7,296 bases of DNA from Chloroflexota bacterium (GTDB taxonomy: Bacteria > Chloroflexota > Anaerolineae > B4-G1 > SLSP01): assembly GCA_009908585.1 (NCBI GenBank), contig JAAAOZ010000088.1, positions 1 to 7,296 on the forward strand, written 5' to 3'. The notes under the pieces were generated by a model, which saw nothing but the letters and a program-made list of their open reading frames with translations, searched no databases and had not been told where the DNA came from. Shown here piece by piece: positions 5,434-7,296 of the stretch. Every line of letters begins with the position of its first letter. Within the stretch, counting starts at the first letter, position 1. A program made the translations under genes and the position numbers.

Positions 5434-6522
5434 ATGGACTCTTTTGCTTTTATTATTCATCCGATTGATCCTAAGCGTGATGTAGCTCGTAAATATCCTT
5501 TTTTAGGCCGCGTTTTGCCCGAATTAGCCATACACTTTCTCTCTCGATTTTGGCCGCCGGTTCAACTTTCACACGTGACCGGCATTCGATCCCAGGCCAC
5601 CGGGAAGGAAATTGAAGGATGGCTGATTGCGGTGCCTTACACGGCCCAAAGGATGTTACACTTACCCGTAAAGGAGGTCTATCGAAAAATTATCGCGGCC
5701 GGACACTTGGCGGAGCGATTGGGCGCCCAAATTCTGGGATTAGGGGCCTACACCTCCGTCGTCGGAGATGGCGGCGAGACGATTGCCCGCAATCTGGACA
5801 TCGCTGTTTCCTCCGGCGACAGCTACACGGCTGCCGTTTCGGTCCAGGCCACCCAGATGGCCGCCCGCAAGATGGGCATCGATCTGTCATCGACGAAGGT
5901 GGCGGTGGTCGGCGCTTCGGGGGCGATTGGCGCCGCCGTGGTGCGGATGCTGGCCTCCGAGGTGACGCAGATGGCGCTCATCGCGCGCGATCAAGAGCGC
6001 CTCGTCGCGTTGGCGGAGGAGGTCAAAGCGGCCGGTTGTGGGGTCGTGGAAATTTCAACGGATGTGACGGCCATCTGTTCGGCGCATGTCGTCATCACCG
6101 TGACCAGCGCCGGCGGCAACTTGGTCCAGCCGGAGATGCTTCGACGCGGCGCCGTGGTGTGCGATGTCTCGCGCCCGCGTGATGTCTCTTTGAAGGTGGC
6201 TCATGCACGCGATGACGTGTTGGTCATCGATGGCGGCTTGGTTCGAGTGCCGGGCGATGTCACGTTTGGTTTTGATTATGGTTTGCCGCCAGATTTGACT
6301 TATGGGTGTTTTGCGGAGATCATGGCATTAACGTTGGAAGGTACATTTGAGAATTATTCGATAGGCAAGCATCTTTCATTAGAAAAAATTCAGCGGATCG
6401 ATGCTTTAGCAGCCAAGCATGGCTTTGAACTGGCCGCTTTACGCAGTTTTGAGCACAAATTGGACGAATCGCTGATTCAGCGCGTCAAAGCGAGAGCTGT
6501 CAGCGATACTTATGTCTCTTGA
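5434..6522 (+). CDS. aar: Long-chain acyl-ACP reductase homologue (fatty-aldehyde-forming)
   Basis: The protein has 362 residues, against about 340 for cyanobacterial acyl-ACP reductase, which makes fatty aldehydes from acyl-ACP with NADPH. The family's landmarks are present in order: VTGIRSQATGKEIEGWLI (48-65), LGLGAYTSVVGDGGE (101-115, family LGGFTSI), SSGDSYTAAV (126-135, family TTGNTHTAYV), the nucleotide-binding loop VVGASGAIGAAV (158-169), IARDQERL (183-190), VIDGGLVRVPGD (264-275) and GCFAEIMALTLEG (291-303), followed by FENYSIGKHLSLEKIQRIDALAAKHGF. Cys292 aligns with the acyl-thioester-forming cysteine of the cyanobacterial enzyme (Cys294 in Synechococcus elongatus, from memory). About 20 extra residues follow at the C-terminus. 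No aldehyde-deformylating oxygenase lies nearby. Substrate specificity is inferred from homology; a reductase of related thioesters is the alternative. A weak G-rich stretch (5426-5430) precedes ATG 5434. Codons at both ends are AT-richer than the middle. Confidence 0.85.
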   Translation: MDSFAFIIHPIDPKRDVARKYPFLGRVLPELAIHFLSRFWPPVQLSHVTGIRSQATGKEIEGWLIAVPYTAQRMLHLPVKEVYRKIIAAGHLAERLGAQILGLGAYTSVVGDGGETIARNLDIAVSSGDSYTAAVSVQATQMAARKMGIDLSSTKVAVVGASGAIGAAVVRMLASEVTQMALIARDQERLVALAEEVKAAGCGVVEISTDVTAICSAHVVITVTSAGGNLVQPEMLRRGAVVCDVSRPRDVSLKVAHARDDVLVIDGGLVRVPGDVTFGFDYGLPPDLTYGCFAEIMALTLEGTFENYSIGKHLSLEKIQRIDALAAKHGFELAALRSFEHKLDESLIQRVKARAVSDTYVS

Positions 6523-6530
6523 TGGTTGGT

Positions 6531-6537
6531 AGGAGGT
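6531..6537 (+). promoter_or_regulatory. Strong Shine-Dalgarno site for the response regulator
   Basis: AGGAGGT lies 5 nt before ATG 6543 and is the strongest ribosome binding site in the window. It fixes the start and suggests higher translation than for the preceding enzyme genes, whose sites are weak. Confidence 0.8.
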
Positions 6538-6542
6538 AACGA

Positions 6543-7296
6543 ATGAGTGAGGGCCGCATTCTAGTCGTAGAGGACGATTTTGACATCTCTAATATGTTGC
6601 AGCTGTACTTCAAATCGCAGGGCTATGAAGTCTATGTGGCGCCTAGAGGTGGTGTGGCGTTGGAGATGACCCGGCAGAAGATGCCCAATGTGATCGTATT
6701 GGACATCATGTTGCCCGATATCGACGGGTACGAAGTCTGTCGGCAGTTACGCACGAACTTGCGTACCAGTCATATCCCCATCATCTTCCTGACCCAGAAA
6801 GACGAGCGTAGTGACAAGATTCACGGGTTAGAGCTAGGCGCCGATGACTATATCACCAAGCCCTTCGATGTAGAGGAGCTGCGCTTGCGTGTGCGAAACA
6901 CGATCAAGAGCGCAGAAATCGCGAGCCTCACCAGTCCGAGCACGGGCTTACCCAGTGGTCGGCTGATTGAGGAGCAATTACGCGAGATTATGCGCCAAGA
7001 GGATTGGGGAATCCTCTATATCGGCATCAATGGCCTGAACGCCTTTAACGAGGTGTACGGCTTTGTGGCCGGCGAGGAGGTCCTGCGCTTTACGGGCATG
7101 CTCCTGAACGACGTCATCGACGAGCTGGGAACGGCGGACGATTTCGTCGGGCATATTGGCGGCGATGATTTCTGGATCATCACGCGCAAGGGTTTGATCG
7201 AGCCGATCAAAGAGGGGCTGGAGGAGCGCTTCGAAAAGGACGTGGGGACCCATTACGATTTTATGGCTCGGCAACAAGGGTACATTGTGGTCACGG
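6543..7296 (+). CDS. Response regulator with degenerate GGDEF domain (3' end outside window)
   Basis: 251 codons are visible; the frame is open to the window edge. Residues 1-120 form a complete receiver: acidic pocket Glu10-Asp11-Asp12, phosphoacceptor Asp54 in VLDIMLPDIDG, Thr84 and Lys106 in TKPFD. Residues 129-251 resemble a GGDEF domain (PleD-like order): SPSTGLPSGR replaces the usual D-x-LTGLPNR, ILYIGINGLNAFNEVYGFVAGEEVL replaces the LxxIDIDxFKxxND...GD segment, and HIGGDDF (204-210) sits at the signature. The first metal-binding Asp is replaced (G-I-N instead of D-I-D) and no RxxD inhibitory site precedes the signature. Diguanylate cyclase activity is therefore doubtful, and a role in nucleotide sensing or protein interaction is likelier. 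It begins 20 nt after the reductase gene, so it is probably in the same transcript. No cognate histidine kinase is in the window. Confidence 0.9.
   Translation, partial: MSEGRILVVEDDFDISNMLQLYFKSQGYEVYVAPRGGVALEMTRQKMPNVIVLDIMLPDIDGYEVCRQLRTNLRTSHIPIIFLTQKDERSDKIHGLELGADDYITKPFDVEELRLRVRNTIKSAEIASLTSPSTGLPSGRLIEEQLREIMRQEDWGILYIGINGLNAFNEVYGFVAGEEVLRFTGMLLNDVIDELGTADDFVGHIGGDDFWIITRKGLIEPIKEGLEERFEKDVGTHYDFMARQQGYIVVT

Noticed and set aside
5619..6182. 187-codon + strand frame inside the acyl-ACP reductase gene
   Set aside because: It is an out-of-frame shadow rich in Arg and Gly, overlapping a gene with strong homology.

Overview
The window looks like a chromosomal piece from an uncultured or little-studied bacterium, most likely a Chloroflexota lineage (Anaerolineae or Ardenticatenia type). 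This is an inference. It rests on the style of the RecN C-terminus, the PATAN/DUF4388 protein paired with a COG2229-type GTPase, a V4R-type protein in the same gene run, and the mixed-GC coding sequence. No rRNA or other marker gene is present to settle it. All recognisable genes are on the + strand.

Layout: (1) 1-479 is the 3' end of recN (DNA double-strand-break repair). (2) 480-1220 is a long, AT-richer non-coding region. It holds a previously unannotated-looking 344-bp MITE-like element (595-938) with interrupted terminal inverted repeats, several internal hairpins and an 8-bp near-perfect target-site duplication. The right-hand duplication copy overlaps a plausible sigma-70 type promoter (TTGCTC-16-TATAAT, 941-968). 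After the promoter comes a leader of about 245 nt with hairpins and a 9-bp direct repeat. (3) 1221-7296 is a tight co-directional run: PATAN/DUF4388 protein, small Ras-like GTPase (COG2229/CvnD-like), alpha/beta hydrolase, V4R-type putative small-ligand-binding protein, left-handed beta-helix protein, a homologue of the cyanobacterial long-chain acyl-ACP reductase, and the start of a response regulator with a degenerate GGDEF domain, cut by the window end. Gaps are 3, 95, -4, 43, 11 and 20 nt, so one or two transcripts are likely.

How the genes may work together (inference): the acyl-ACP reductase homologue keeps the catalytic Cys and nucleotide-binding motifs and would make fatty aldehydes from acyl-ACP. 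The hydrolase, the V4R-type protein and the beta-helix protein could release, bind or transfer the lipophilic product. The PATAN protein, GTPase and response regulator form a signalling side. No aldehyde-deformylating oxygenase, the usual cyanobacterial partner of acyl-ACP reductase, is in the window. If this is a unit, it would be a signal-linked fatty-aldehyde/lipid module different from the cyanobacterial alkane pathway. The association is shown only by gene order here and needs comparative genomics.
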